The notes: generated by a model from the letters alone, not told the origin. Positions 25,668 through 35,042 are shown, counted from the first letter of the stretch. The stretch is DNA of 64,000 nucleotides from an uncultured Lachnospiraceae bacterium (GCA_949878435.1 CATLAK010000003.1:186001-250000), one strand, 5' to 3'. Numbers and translations: made by a program.

Positions 25668-27395
25668 CAAAAATGTGGATGCTTCTTTTGTGAGGGCATC
25701 CCTTTTTTCATAATCAAAAAGAACAAATGTAGGTTTTGCACCTTTTTCCCATACAAAATCGTCCTCCCTTTTCCATACAGGATAAAAAAATGCATCCATA
25801 TGGGTCATTTTCATGGTCTGTCTGGCATGATACTCCTTATAATTCTGTAAGAACATCGGCTCTGCCTCTTCCTTCTGATAAAAATTCCATATTTCCTCTC
25901 GGTAAGAAGATAAGTCCATACAAAAGGAGGGACGGCTTTTAGCATTTTCCCGCAGGTAATAATCATAGGTCAGTAATTCCTGATAAAGCTGTGCCTTTTC
26001 CGGTACTTTTTCAAGTATGAACGCTAAAAGCACCTGATATCGCCGGCTTCTTGCCGGTGAATTGCCAAAATACCCCTTTTCCTCATAAAACTCTGCCAGC
26101 TGCCAAAACATCTCAAAGGCTCCCTGAAATTCCCTTTCCAGAACGGGAAGGGTATGTGTAAACTGATTGGAATTGTAATACAGCTCTACCATTTCTTCTA
26201 TCCGCTTAAGCTGCAATACTTCCTTATAAGAAAGCCATTTGGTATAAAGTACTTCATAAGGAGCTTTCTCCTGATAGACAATGCCATAATCCTCCGCCTT
26301 TTCCCATATCAATGTTCCTTTTAATACTTTTAGAAAGCCAAGTTGAAGCTGCTGCGGCTTCATTCCGTACACCTCATTAAAAGACTGCCGAAAGCTATTG
26401 TATCCTTCAAAGGGCAGCCCTGCTATCAAATCCAGATGAATATGGATATTCCTGTTTTGCCGAATAGCTTTCACCGTCCTTGCAATGCGCGCAAGATCTG
26501 TTTTTCGATTAATCTCCCTTAGCGTGTCGGAATTGGTGGTCTGCACGCCGATTTCAAACTGGACAAGCCCCGGTCTCATTTCTTTTAAAAGTGCAATCTC
26601 TTCCTCATCCATGAGATCGGCTGCAATCTCAAAATGAAAATTTGTGACACCATTGTCATTCTCATAAATATACTTCCATATTTCCATGGCATGATTGCGG
26701 TTGCAATTAAAGGTTCTGTCTATGAGCTTGACCTGCGGCACTTTTTTGTCCAGAAAAAACTGCAGTTCCTTTTTCACCAATTCCATGCTGCGCAGCCGCA
26801 CGCTCTTATCTATAGAAGAAAGACAATAACTGCATCTGAACGGACACCCTCTGCTGGTCTCATAATAAATAATCCTGTTCTCAAAGGTCTTCAAGTCGTT
26901 GTAAAAAAAGGGAATCGCGTCAAGATCCGTGACCTTTCTTGCCAGGCAGTCCCCCTCCCTTAAGATCAGCCCCGGTATCTCCTCAAGACGTTTCCCAATC
27001 TGCTCTCCCGTGTAGAAAGAAAGCAATTCCTTAAAGGTCTCCTCCCCTTCCCCTGCCATAATGCCCTTCACCATAGGGAATGCATCAAGAATCCCTCTTC
27101 CCTCATAGGACACCTCCGGTCCGCCCAGCCACAATTCCGTATCCGGCAGCACCTTGGGCAGCTCCCTTAACAGTTCCTGAATCAGGGGATAATTCCAGAT
27201 ATAACAGGAAAAACCAATCACATCCGGACGCCTTGTATATAAATCTCCCAAAATTTCTTCCATTCTTTGATTAATGGTATACTCAGCCACAGCAATATGC
27301 GGCTTAAGCGCTTCCCCGGCATATGCCATAAGGCTGTAAACTGCAGGGTTTGAATGAATATATTTGGCATTGATTGCCGTCAGTAAAAACTGCAT
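25662..27395 (-). CDS. B12-binding-domain radical SAM protein (DUF4080 type)
   Basis: 577 residues from ATG 27395 (MQFLLTAINAKYIHSNPAVY), with GGAGGATATATC upstream; 33 extra upstream codons are open but unsupported. Residues 1-140 form a cobalamin-binding-type Rossmann domain (RRPDVIGFSCYIWNYPLIQE; WLGGPEVSYEG). The radical SAM core follows with YYETSRGCPFRCSYCLSS, the CxxxCxxC cluster motif, then the barrel (FEIGVQTTNSDTL; HLDLIAGLPFEG). The C-terminal 200 residues match DUF4080. B12-radical SAM enzymes catalyse methylations or unusual rearrangements; the substrate here is unknown. An extended -10 promoter lies about 85 bases upstream. Confidence 0.92.
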   Translation of the reverse strand: MQFLLTAINAKYIHSNPAVYSLMAYAGEALKPHIAVAEYTINQRMEEILGDLYTRRPDVIGFSCYIWNYPLIQELLRELPKVLPDTELWLGGPEVSYEGRGILDAFPMVKGIMAGEGEETFKELLSFYTGEQIGKRLEEIPGLILREGDCLARKVTDLDAIPFFYNDLKTFENRIIYYETSRGCPFRCSYCLSSIDKSVRLRSMELVKKELQFFLDKKVPQVKLIDRTFNCNRNHAMEIWKYIYENDNGVTNFHFEIAADLMDEEEIALLKEMRPGLVQFEIGVQTTNSDTLREINRKTDLARIARTVKAIRQNRNIHIHLDLIAGLPFEGYNSFRQSFNEVYGMKPQQLQLGFLKVLKGTLIWEKAEDYGIVYQEKAPYEVLYTKWLSYKEVLQLKRIEEMVELYYNSNQFTHTLPVLEREFQGAFEMFWQLAEFYEEKGYFGNSPARSRRYQVLLAFILEKVPEKAQLYQELLTYDYYLRENAKSRPSFCMDLSSYREEIWNFYQKEEAEPMFLQNYKEYHARQTMKMTHMDAFFYPVWKREDDFVWEKGAKPTFVLFDYEKRDALTKEASTFLL

Positions 27396-27759
27396 GATAT
27401 ATCCTCCTGAAAAAACAGCGTAACCGTAAGGCGAAACCGCATTCCAAAACATCTGCAGCCGCTCCTTAAGCCTGCTTATTATACCACACTGCACCTATTT
27501 TCGGCACTACTATTTTTGTCTCCACAAACAGCTGCGTTGCAAGCTGGATACCCCGTCAGTTTGCTATAAGGTGCTGACTAATAAAGCAAATCATAAATCG
27601 CAATGCAGTATATGCACGATAGGTAATGTAATGCTAACAAGTAGTTCGTAATAGCAATTATTTGTATTGACAAAACCAGTAAAAATGTCTAATCTGTAAT
27701 AGATACTTTCTTCAAAATAGATAATTTTTTACCAGCGCACAAGAAACAGGGAGGTAAAA
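27396..27759. other. Divergent intergenic region with two promoters
   Basis: This 364-base gap holds no gene that I can support. On the minus strand an extended -10, TGGTATAAT, with TATAAT at 27483-27478, points to the radical SAM gene. On the plus strand TTGACA (27667-27672), 17 bases, then TAATCT (27690-27695) points to the WXG100-like gene. Sequence between them is unremarkable. Confidence 0.5.
27667..27695 (+). promoter_or_regulatory. Promoter of the WXG100-like three-gene module
   Basis: TTGACA and TAATCT are separated by 17 bases. The -35 is perfect, while the -10 is weak (three of six). It lies about 65 bases ahead of the first ATG. Confidence 0.45.
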
Positions 27760-28080
27760 ATGGCGGACATAAATGGAAGCGGAAGACGTACAGAAACAGA
27801 TGCCGAAGCGGTCTGTTCTGCAATCAGTGCTCTTCCGGAAGTGAAAGAGGATTTAATACAGATCAGTCAAAAAATAACAGATATTAGCGACCCATTGGTT
27901 GCCCGGTGGATCGGCAGTTCCAGAGATGCTTATCAGATTAACGCCTGCCACATGCAGCAGCAGCTGAATAAAATACATACACAGATTGGCGTCCTGCACG
28001 GAACCGTACTGAAAGCATGTAATGACAGAATAACATTAGATAAACACGTAGCCGCAGCAGCTTCCACTGTAAACACATAA
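27760..28080 (+). CDS. WXG100-like small helical protein
   Basis: 106 residues with a GGAGG ribosome binding site (GGGAGGTAAAA). It is predicted as two helices joined by a W-x-G turn: ARWIGSSRDAYQ puts Trp50 and Gly52 at the midpoint, as in Esx/WXG100 proteins of type VII secretion. Helix 1 (VKEDLIQISQKITDI) and helix 2 (QQQLNKIHTQIGVLHGTVL) are amphipathic. No signal peptide is present, which fits type VII export. The C-terminal YxxxD/E export signal is not evident. The adjacent 972-residue gene, 18 bases downstream, is the likely partner or effector. No EssC ATPase gene is in the window. Confidence 0.78.
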   Translation: MADINGSGRRTETDAEAVCSAISALPEVKEDLIQISQKITDISDPLVARWIGSSRDAYQINACHMQQQLNKIHTQIGVLHGTVLKACNDRITLDKHVAAAASTVNT

Positions 28081-28098
28081 GATAAGGAAAAGAAAAAG

Positions 28099-31017
28099 AT
28101 GGCATGCAGATGTAGTGAAATAAGAAGATGCAGTCGTGATATGACACAAATTATGATTGCTATATGCAGAGCAAAGAATACTCTGCCCCATGTACAGGAC
28201 ATAGAAACCAACATCAAAACATTGTCCGATCATTCACCCGACGGCTACACCACAGATAACATGGAGGACCTCTGTGCCGCAATGAGAAGGCTTGATGATG
28301 AAATCTCGCCGACTCTGGAAGGTCTGATTGCTGCGCTGGAAGCGGAATATGACCGGCTGGCAGATCTACAAGACCGGCTGGAAACGGCATGTAAGGGATA
28401 CGAAGAATCCGCAGAAAGATTGCGCGGGGATATAGAAGCTTTATATGGAACGGTTGCCAAAACCAGTGAAGACATCTACAGCGGCACGGATGGCGATACC
28501 TTCCGCAGTGGATTGACAAATTATACGCAAACCCGCTTTACCAGTTTGTGGGAAGAGACGGAAAAATTGGGAAAAACTCTCTTAAGCGGGCTTGAAGGCG
28601 GCTGCGCATGCAGGAAAATCTGCAACGACTTTATCTTGGCATTAGGCGGCGAAAGCTGCGTGAGCTTAGCGCAAGGGCTGCGGGGGATGTTGTACTGTGA
28701 TCAAGAAATCATTATGGAGCTAAAGGACCTGTGCCGGAAAGCAGTGATGGAAGCCTACACCGTGAGAGAAAGCGCTGATGCCATAGACGACATCCTTTCC
28801 GGACTTTCAATGTCACATATAAATTCCTATCAATATACCAACACCATACGAGAGGGCTGCGATAAGGTGGAAAGATTAGAACAGCATTCCCTCAATCTTA
28901 CCTCCTATGCCGTCGCTGTAGAAAGCGCAGACGACAGCCTCTGGATGGCGCTCAGCGGTTCCCCTTTCCCCACTATGAGCGCTTTCAGCTTTGAGATTAT
29001 GGACCCCCAGACAAAGACCGTATCTGATATCATGAATCAGCCAGTCGATCATCTGTCAGACGCTGACAAAGAAATCCTTGACAAAAATCTAAGAATCCTC
29101 ATTGAAAACAATGAGATCAGCGAGCTGGAAAAGCTTGCGGAGCAAATGGGAACCCATCCCAAAGGCTGGACAGCGGGAGATATCTATGTTGCAGCCAGGA
29201 TTTTGGATTTCAGTGAAAATAACTGCAGCGAAAGAGCTGCTTCGGCAGTCTACGACAGAATGAAAAAAGTAACGCTGGTTGAGAAAACATCGGAAATGCA
29301 TAATGCTTCTTTTGTTTCCTCCTACACCGTCTATATTTATGAGGTATCTCTGGATGAAACTATCTCCGAGCGCATATTAAATGAACTCCATCCAGCTACA
29401 AATGGACTTACTTATTATTCCCTGCAGCGCAGGCGCAATTACACAGAAAGAGTTGAAAAAATTGTGCAGGGACTCACCCCTCAGGAACCGGGAGCTGATT
29501 TTACAATTTCTTTCAAATCGGAGGATGGCAGGCTGGTATCCATATTTGAAACAAAAGAAGGCAAATCAGAACTTTCCTCTGTAGATATGAATACTGTCTT
29601 AGGAAAAGAAGGCATTGCCTGTCTTGGAAGGCTTGGGTTTACACCTTCAGAAAAACGGGCTCTGATGTCATGCATCTATACGGATGAGGACATTGCTTTT
29701 ATCGGGGAGCTTGCAAACGCAGATACTGAGCAAAGTTACCGGGAGGTATTCCAAAGCTGCCCAGATGACTTAAGTGTGTACACAAAGCTGGGGCTTTACA
29801 ACTACTCTCTCGCACTGCTCGATAAAAATATACAATATAATGATAATTTAAAAATCACCAGTCAGAATCTTGATCCGCTGGAGCACTTTGTCAACGGAAT
29901 GTTGTATAGGAAATCTGACAGCAGTATGTATGACGATTTTGAAAACGGAATCGACCACGCATTTACAATTGACTATCGGGACGGGTATCTGCAGTCAATG
30001 ATAATGGCAGGCGAAATCCAGATGGACGCAATCAAAAATCAGATGAAAAATAATTACAAAGATTCGGCATATATCAGAGAAAACCTGCCCGTTTTCGATG
30101 AAAGCGCGCAGATGCTTTCTCTTTACTCCACACTGGCATGCCGGCAATTTGAGCGTCCCGATTATAGTATGGAAAATTACATCCGAATCAGCAATCTTGA
30201 TTTAGATAACAATGCCTGGGAAACCATCCTTGGCGAAGATATGAACCAAGTTATGTTCTCTTATCTCGAAGAAATTATGTACGATGATCAGCCAATCAGT
30301 CAATCACCTGTGGCAGCAATTGAAATCATCAAATCTTCTGGAAAAGATATTGCAGTTGATTACTTAAATGCAGACTATGTAAAAAAAGCTACCGCGGCAA
30401 AATATGCACTTCCAAAAGAAATCCTTGGAAAATGTGTAACTTCGATTACCGATAGCCATCCGAAACTCGCTATTGTAGCTAAGAGCGCTGATCTTATTGA
30501 AAGCGGTGTTTCTATTATCAATGCATATCAGGAAGTGGAAGAAACGGGCGACGTAATTTATTCTATGCTTGGCGGAACACAAATCTCTTATATGGAAAAA
30601 GAGGGTCTTATATTCAAAGATCCTGTGGCTGTTATAGGAGGTCAGTATGGTGCAAACGCATTTCTTAAAATGACCTGGTTAGAGAATGAAGGATTGAAAG
30701 GATTTCCGGGGGTGGATACAATTTCAATGGAATATACTGGAACTAAAATTGAAATGCAAATAAATAAAATAGAGCAAAATCCTAATAAGCGTTTTGAGGA
30801 AAACGAGCACACCTTATATGATCAATATTTATTGCTTCAAGGCAAACCATATGTAGACGCAAAAGAAGATTCTTTTAAAGAACATTTTCTTTCTAATATT
30901 ACCCCTGATAATATACTTGACGCAATGAAAAACCTTGAATACTCATGCTCCACTGCTCTAAATGGATTAGATTATCTTAATTATGACATAATTAGCAATT
31001 ATTATTTGGGGAACTGA
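28099..31017 (+). CDS. Large protein of unknown function, probable partner of the WXG100-like protein
   Basis: 972 residues, not recognised. The N-terminal 230 residues are helical with coiled-coil character (LEGLIAALEAEYDRLADLQD; YEESAERLRGDIEALYGTVA) and carry several cysteines (MACRCSEIRRCS; GGCACRKICNDF), reminiscent of N-terminal domains of type VII polymorphic effectors such as LXG proteins. The middle is mixed alpha/beta. The C-terminal 250 residues include KLAIVAKSADLIESGVSIIN and GGQYGANAFLKMTWLENEG, with no toxin motif that I know. There are no transmembrane segments or signal peptide. The 3' third is visibly more AT-rich than flanking housekeeping genes. It lies between the WXG100-like gene and an LRR gene starting two bases after its stop. 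Confidence 0.7.
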   Translation: MACRCSEIRRCSRDMTQIMIAICRAKNTLPHVQDIETNIKTLSDHSPDGYTTDNMEDLCAAMRRLDDEISPTLEGLIAALEAEYDRLADLQDRLETACKGYEESAERLRGDIEALYGTVAKTSEDIYSGTDGDTFRSGLTNYTQTRFTSLWEETEKLGKTLLSGLEGGCACRKICNDFILALGGESCVSLAQGLRGMLYCDQEIIMELKDLCRKAVMEAYTVRESADAIDDILSGLSMSHINSYQYTNTIREGCDKVERLEQHSLNLTSYAVAVESADDSLWMALSGSPFPTMSAFSFEIMDPQTKTVSDIMNQPVDHLSDADKEILDKNLRILIENNEISELEKLAEQMGTHPKGWTAGDIYVAARILDFSENNCSERAASAVYDRMKKVTLVEKTSEMHNASFVSSYTVYIYEVSLDETISERILNELHPATNGLTYYSLQRRRNYTERVEKIVQGLTPQEPGADFTISFKSEDGRLVSIFETKEGKSELSSVDMNTVLGKEGIACLGRLGFTPSEKRALMSCIYTDEDIAFIGELANADTEQSYREVFQSCPDDLSVYTKLGLYNYSLALLDKNIQYNDNLKITSQNLDPLEHFVNGMLYRKSDSSMYDDFENGIDHAFTIDYRDGYLQSMIMAGEIQMDAIKNQMKNNYKDSAYIRENLPVFDESAQMLSLYSTLACRQFERPDYSMENYIRISNLDLDNNAWETILGEDMNQVMFSYLEEIMYDDQPISQSPVAAIEIIKSSGKDIAVDYLNADYVKKATAAKYALPKEILGKCVTSITDSHPKLAIVAKSADLIESGVSIINAYQEVEETGDVIYSMLGGTQISYMEKEGLIFKDPVAVIGGQYGANAFLKMTWLENEGLKGFPGVDTISMEYTGTKIEMQINKIEQNPNKRFEENEHTLYDQYLLLQGKPYVDAKEDSFKEHFLSNITPDNILDAMKNLEYSCSTALNGLDYLNYDIISNYYLGN

Positions 31018-31018
31018 G

Positions 31019-32188
31019 ATGAAAAAAAAACTTAAACGAATTATCTTACTAGGAACTTTAATTTTTATTGCTGTATTTTGTATTTACCTCTTTTGCCAAC
31101 CAATACATATACCAACACGGCTGACAGCTCCTTATGACATAGTTATACAGCGTGGTACTGCCTCAATAACTGCTTATCTTTCGGATGAAAAAGAAATTTA
31201 TGTCCCAGATAAAATATTAGGTATGAAGGTTACTTATATAGAGCAAGATGTATTTAAACATTTAGGAACAAATGCTGTCATTCTTCATATACCAACGAGT
31301 GTATGTGTTGCGCGTAATTTATATGATTACCAAAGTAAAAGTTATTACACTATCTGGTTTAATGATGTATATTTTGAAAAATATGCGGGAGAAGAAAAAA
31401 GTATAAATATTTCGGAAAAAGTATGGGAACGAGACGTGACAATTATCACAACAGATTCTTTCTATGAAACGGATATAGAAAATATTGCTATTCCAGATAC
31501 CATAACTTATATTGGCGGAGGTGCTTTCTATGGTTGTAAAAACCTCAAACAAATCACTCTGCCGCCCTATTTAGAAAAAATTGAAACTTATACGTTTAAA
31601 TATAGTGGAATAGAAAAAATCGAAGTGCCACAATCAGTAGCAGAAATCGGTTATGGAGCTTTTTCCTATAGTGCTTTAAAGGAAATAAAAGGATTAGAAA
31701 ATGTTGAATATATAGATAACTGTGCATTTCGCGGCACCCCTTGGGAAGAAGACATAGAAGGTGATTTTGTTTGTATCTATGATGCATTACATCTGTATAG
31801 AGGAACAGAGTCAGAAGTTGTTCTACCCGCCACAACCAAAGCAATTAGAGGCGCTTTCTGCATAGATGAAGGTTATAATTATCCCATAAAAGTGACGAAA
31901 GTATTTATACCCGAATCTGTAACTTCCATATCACCGAAAAGTTTTTATGGACAAAAGGATATGGAAGTATATATCCCTAAAAGCGTTACTGCCATTGGCT
32001 GCAATGATGCCACTCTTCCACCTGAACATGCTGAAGATATTTTTAAAATAGGTTTTGGTGGAGTCATTATTACCACAGAAGGCTCCCCTGCAGAAGCTTA
32101 CGCAATTGCGAAAGGAATACCTTATAAAATCATTACAGAAGAAGAAATGCAGCAGGAAATGGAAAAAGCAAGCAATACCTCTAAATAA
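31019..32188 (+). CDS. Membrane-anchored BspA-type leucine-rich-repeat protein
   Basis: 389 residues; ATG 31019 begins two bases after the preceding stop, so the genes are coupled. MKKKLKRIILLGTLIFIAVFCIYLF is a signal anchor. The rest contains irregular LRR_5 units with the ITYIGGGAFYGCKNLKQITL pattern (also IAEIGYGAFSYSALKEI-like and VTSISPKSFYGQKDMEVYI), the surface repeats of BspA-like proteins. The C-terminus ends EGSPAEAYAIAKGIPYKII, the standard closing repeat. Such proteins usually bind host or microbial ligands. Here it may serve the 972-residue protein as receptor or immunity factor. Codon use is AT-rich. A strong terminator follows. Confidence 0.85.
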   Translation: MKKKLKRIILLGTLIFIAVFCIYLFCQPIHIPTRLTAPYDIVIQRGTASITAYLSDEKEIYVPDKILGMKVTYIEQDVFKHLGTNAVILHIPTSVCVARNLYDYQSKSYYTIWFNDVYFEKYAGEEKSINISEKVWERDVTIITTDSFYETDIENIAIPDTITYIGGGAFYGCKNLKQITLPPYLEKIETYTFKYSGIEKIEVPQSVAEIGYGAFSYSALKEIKGLENVEYIDNCAFRGTPWEEDIEGDFVCIYDALHLYRGTESEVVLPATTKAIRGAFCIDEGYNYPIKVTKVFIPESVTSISPKSFYGQKDMEVYIPKSVTAIGCNDATLPPEHAEDIFKIGFGGVIITTEGSPAEAYAIAKGIPYKIITEEEMQQEMEKASNTSK

Positions 32189-32189
32189 G

Positions 32190-32230
32190 ATACAAGGCTC
32201 CGAAGCCGTCATGGCTCCAGAGCCTTGTAT
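32190..32230. terminator. Bidirectional terminator between the LRR gene and oleate hydratase
   Basis: ATACAAGGCTC (32190-32200) pairs perfectly with GAGCCTTGTAT (32220-32230), followed by TTTTC on the plus strand. The two flanking genes converge on it, and it begins one base after the LRR stop. Confidence 0.8.
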
Positions 32231-32233
32231 TTT

Positions 32234-34213
32234 CTACAGCATTCCTTCTTTTAACACATCATGATCCCGCAGAACCTTTTCTATCACCGTTCCTTTGATC
32301 ACATGCAGAAGCGGTTTCTTCAATGCATTTAACGGTCCGGGGAGTTCCATTTCAAGCGGAGACTTCCCATCCATCAACTTGACGCTGCTCTCCAGCAGCT
32401 CGCGGATATCGTAAACGCTGCCCCACACTTCAGGCACCCCTCTGTCCACACCCAGCAGACCATATACGGCTTCCATCGCCGTCCGCACGGAATATTCGGT
32501 GGTAAAAACGGTATCTCTCGGTGTATCTGCAAACTGACCTAAGAAAGCAAAATTGATACAGCCATCCGGGATTACATCCGGGCGGTCTCCCTTTGCCCTG
32601 GGCATGAAGAACGCCGTGATATAAGGCATCATAGTGGGCACACATACGGCGCTGTTTTCTGCCAGCTCCGGAATCTCCTCTACTGGAACCCCTAAGTGAT
32701 ACAGCCATTCCTGAGTAATTTCCATGCCGGTACATTCCCGCATCGGTTTCTTAATGAAATCGCCGGGTATGTCTGTAAATAATCCATATACCCAGACGCA
32801 GACCTTATCTTTATCCTGATCCTTAAACTGCCCCTGACGATTGATGGTCCAGCTCATCAGCCAGCTGGAATCCTTGCAGCTGACAATACCGCCGGTCACT
32901 ACCTTTCCGCTCTTCGGATCACGCTTGCAGATATCGGTGATATAAGGAATAATCCTGTCGTCCAATGTGGTGATTGTTGCAGACTCCCAGTTAGTCTTTG
33001 CTACATCAGAACAGAATTTCTCCGGGTGTCCGAACGCCGGATCCTGCTCTGCAATATTTTTCCACAAATTCCAGCAGCCGCTGGTACGCACCTGCGCATC
33101 TCCGTTGGGCGCATGGTTCTGATCCCCGTAAACCGTCCCTTCCGTACAGCTTCCATTGGTGACAAATACAAGATCGTTTTCTGTCAGCATGATTCCCTTC
33201 TCCACGCCCTTGACCTTGCATTCAATTGCTTTCGCTATTTTTTGATCACCCACAAATTCAAAAATAACATTTGTTACTTCCGTGTTGAACTGGAAGTCAA
33301 CGCCTGCCTCCTCCAGATACTTCTGCATAGGCAGAATCAGTGATTCATATTGATTATACTTGGTAAATTTCAGGGCGCTGAAATCGGGAAGCCCTGCTAT
33401 GTGATGAATGAATCTCTGGAAGTACAACTTCATTTCAAGGGCGCTGTGCCAGTTTTCAAAGGCAAACATGGTCCTCCAATATAGCCAGAAGGTAGAGCCA
33501 AACACTTCCTCGTCAAACACGTCTTCTATAGTCTTATCATACAAGTCCTCATCTTTGGTCATGAACAGCTTCATGATTTCCATACAGCCTTTTTGGCTCA
33601 AATTAAATTTGCCGTCCGTATGGGCATCCTTGCCGCGGTTTACGGTTGCACGGCACAGGGAGTAGTTGGGGTCTTCCTTGTTCAGCCAATAATATTCATC
33701 CAGTACAGATACGCCGGGCGTTTCAAGGGAGGGAATGCTTCTGAACAGATCCCACAAGCATTCAAAATGATTTTCCATTTCTCTTCCGCCCCGCATCACA
33801 TATCCCCTGGTGGCATCATAAATGCCGTCGCATGCCCCTCCTGCAATGTCCATTGCCTCCAGAATGTGGATGTGGGAACCGGGCATCTGTCCGTCACGGA
33901 CAAGGAAACACGCTGCTGCCAGCGAAGCCAAGCCGCTGCCTACAAGATACGCATGTTTTTCATCTACACCTTCCGGTTTCCTTGGTCTTGCAAAAGCTTC
34001 ATAATTTCCGTTTGTGTAGTAGATTCCCTTGCTGTTTTTTTCATCCTTCCCTCTCTCTGTATTGCGGTATTCGTCCTTTAAGGTCGTGCCTGCCCTTTTC
34101 CCTGCCGATTTCTTGTCTGCATTTTTGTGATTCTTTACTGCAATGACTGCACCTGCTCCTGCTGCAATGGCTGCTACGCCAATTCCTACTTTCTTTTTAC
34201 TTGCCATATCCAT
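32234..34213 (-). CDS. ohyA: Oleate hydratase with N-terminal hydrophobic extension
   Basis: FAD-dependent hydratase that adds water to cis-9 unsaturated fatty acids, giving 10-hydroxystearate from oleate and detoxifying host fatty acids. 659 residues from ATG 34213; ATG 34207 and GTG 34219 are alternatives. The FAD motif is YLVGSGLASLAAACFLVRDG, followed by ILEAMDIAGGACDG and the active-site region RGGREMENHFECLWDLF. Well-studied members are about 590 residues. The extra N-terminus contains KKVGIGVAAIAAGAGAVIAV, a hydrophobic helix after a basic start, then a charged linker, suggesting membrane tethering. A TetR-family gene lies upstream on the same strand behind a terminator. Confidence 0.93.
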   Translation of the reverse strand: MDMASKKKVGIGVAAIAAGAGAVIAVKNHKNADKKSAGKRAGTTLKDEYRNTERGKDEKNSKGIYYTNGNYEAFARPRKPEGVDEKHAYLVGSGLASLAAACFLVRDGQMPGSHIHILEAMDIAGGACDGIYDATRGYVMRGGREMENHFECLWDLFRSIPSLETPGVSVLDEYYWLNKEDPNYSLCRATVNRGKDAHTDGKFNLSQKGCMEIMKLFMTKDEDLYDKTIEDVFDEEVFGSTFWLYWRTMFAFENWHSALEMKLYFQRFIHHIAGLPDFSALKFTKYNQYESLILPMQKYLEEAGVDFQFNTEVTNVIFEFVGDQKIAKAIECKVKGVEKGIMLTENDLVFVTNGSCTEGTVYGDQNHAPNGDAQVRTSGCWNLWKNIAEQDPAFGHPEKFCSDVAKTNWESATITTLDDRIIPYITDICKRDPKSGKVVTGGIVSCKDSSWLMSWTINRQGQFKDQDKDKVCVWVYGLFTDIPGDFIKKPMRECTGMEITQEWLYHLGVPVEEIPELAENSAVCVPTMMPYITAFFMPRAKGDRPDVIPDGCINFAFLGQFADTPRDTVFTTEYSVRTAMEAVYGLLGVDRGVPEVWGSVYDIRELLESSVKLMDGKSPLEMELPGPLNALKKPLLHVIKGTVIEKVLRDHDVLKEGML

Positions 34214-34285
34214 TTCCACCTTTCCTTACTTGTGTTCGTTTCTATGGCTACATCCTATACCATAAAATTCTTTTTTTCCATTTAC

Positions 34286-34328
34286 AAAACAGGCGTAATG
34301 ATAAAAAACTTATCACTACGCCTGTTTT
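34286..34328 (-). terminator. Terminator of the TetR-family gene
   Basis: Nineteen-base arms (34286-34304 and 34310-34328) pair with one exception, which becomes G-U in the minus-strand RNA. The arms begin AAAACAGGCGTA and end TACGCCTGTTTT. A U-run follows the stem. It separates tetR transcription from the oleate hydratase gene. Confidence 0.85.
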
Positions 34329-34355
34329 GATCAAAAATCAAATGCTCCGCACATA

Positions 34356-34922
34356 TCAACTTTCCCGCATATGTTCAAAGTTGGAAATCGAGACAGCCAC
34401 CGTCCCATGAAGCGTGGTGCTCATCTTCTCCACGATTTTCTTATAATCCTCTTTCATTCCCCCTGCAATCCAGTCCAACATGACACCCACAAATGCGTAT
34501 TTATAAAACTCGGCAATAAATGCTTTGTCCTCTTCTTTCAGTCCTTTCCCGACGCTTTTTTCTTCTATAACACCCGATATTAAATCGTATGTAAGCTTAT
34601 GCAAGAAGCTTTCAATCTTCCCCCGGCTGACATTTTTATATACATTCACGATAAAAGGCTTGTTTTCCATGACTGCCTCAAAAATCTGAAGCGCACCTTC
34701 CTGCCATGTGTCATAAGTCTTTTTCCCCTTCAGCGCTTTGCGGCCGTCCTCCACACACACCCACTCTACCAAATCGTAAATATCCTTGAAATGATAATAA
34801 AAAGTCATCCGGGTAATTCCACAGTCAGCGGCAAGTTCATTGATCGTTATCTTATCAATAGGCTTGTGAAGCAGACATTTTTTAAGCGATGCTTCCAGCG
34901 CAATTTTCGTTGTAGTCGACAT
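34356..34922 (-). CDS. TetR/AcrR family transcriptional regulator
   Basis: 188 residues from ATG 34922 (TGGAGGAAAAATT). The N-terminal HTH is clear: ITINELAADCGITRMTFYYHFKDIYDLV. The C-terminal ligand domain ends KIVEKMSTTLHGTVAVSISNF and resembles the DhaS-like TetR_C group. Its gene precedes oleate hydratase on the same strand with only a terminator between them, so control of ohyA in response to fatty acids is a reasonable inference. No obvious operator palindrome was found by eye in the ohyA leader. Autoregulation is possible. Confidence 0.92.
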   Translation of the reverse strand: MSTTTKIALEASLKKCLLHKPIDKITINELAADCGITRMTFYYHFKDIYDLVEWVCVEDGRKALKGKKTYDTWQEGALQIFEAVMENKPFIVNVYKNVSRGKIESFLHKLTYDLISGVIEEKSVGKGLKEEDKAFIAEFYKYAFVGVMLDWIAGGMKEDYKKIVEKMSTTLHGTVAVSISNFEHMRES

Positions 34923-34983
34923 AATTTTTCCTCCATATGCATTATTTTAAAAGATAGACAGTAAAAAATCAACGAAAAGCTGA

Positions 34984-35012
34984 TTGCACCGGTGTTTCTA
35001 ATATGTTATTGT
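34984..35012 (+). promoter_or_regulatory. Possible promoter of the lipoprotein gene at 35043
   Basis: TTGCAC and TATTGT are separated by 17 bases. The -35 matches five of six and the -10 four of six. It lies 31 bases before the ATG, with GAGGTAG as ribosome binding site. Confidence 0.4.
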
Positions 35013-35042
35013 AATACAGTATGAATAAGTGAGGTAGTCAAA

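Noticed and set aside
32430-32735. Frame on the minus strand inside ohyA rich in Arg and Gly
   Set aside because: It is an out-of-frame shadow of the oleate hydratase gene without a ribosome binding site.
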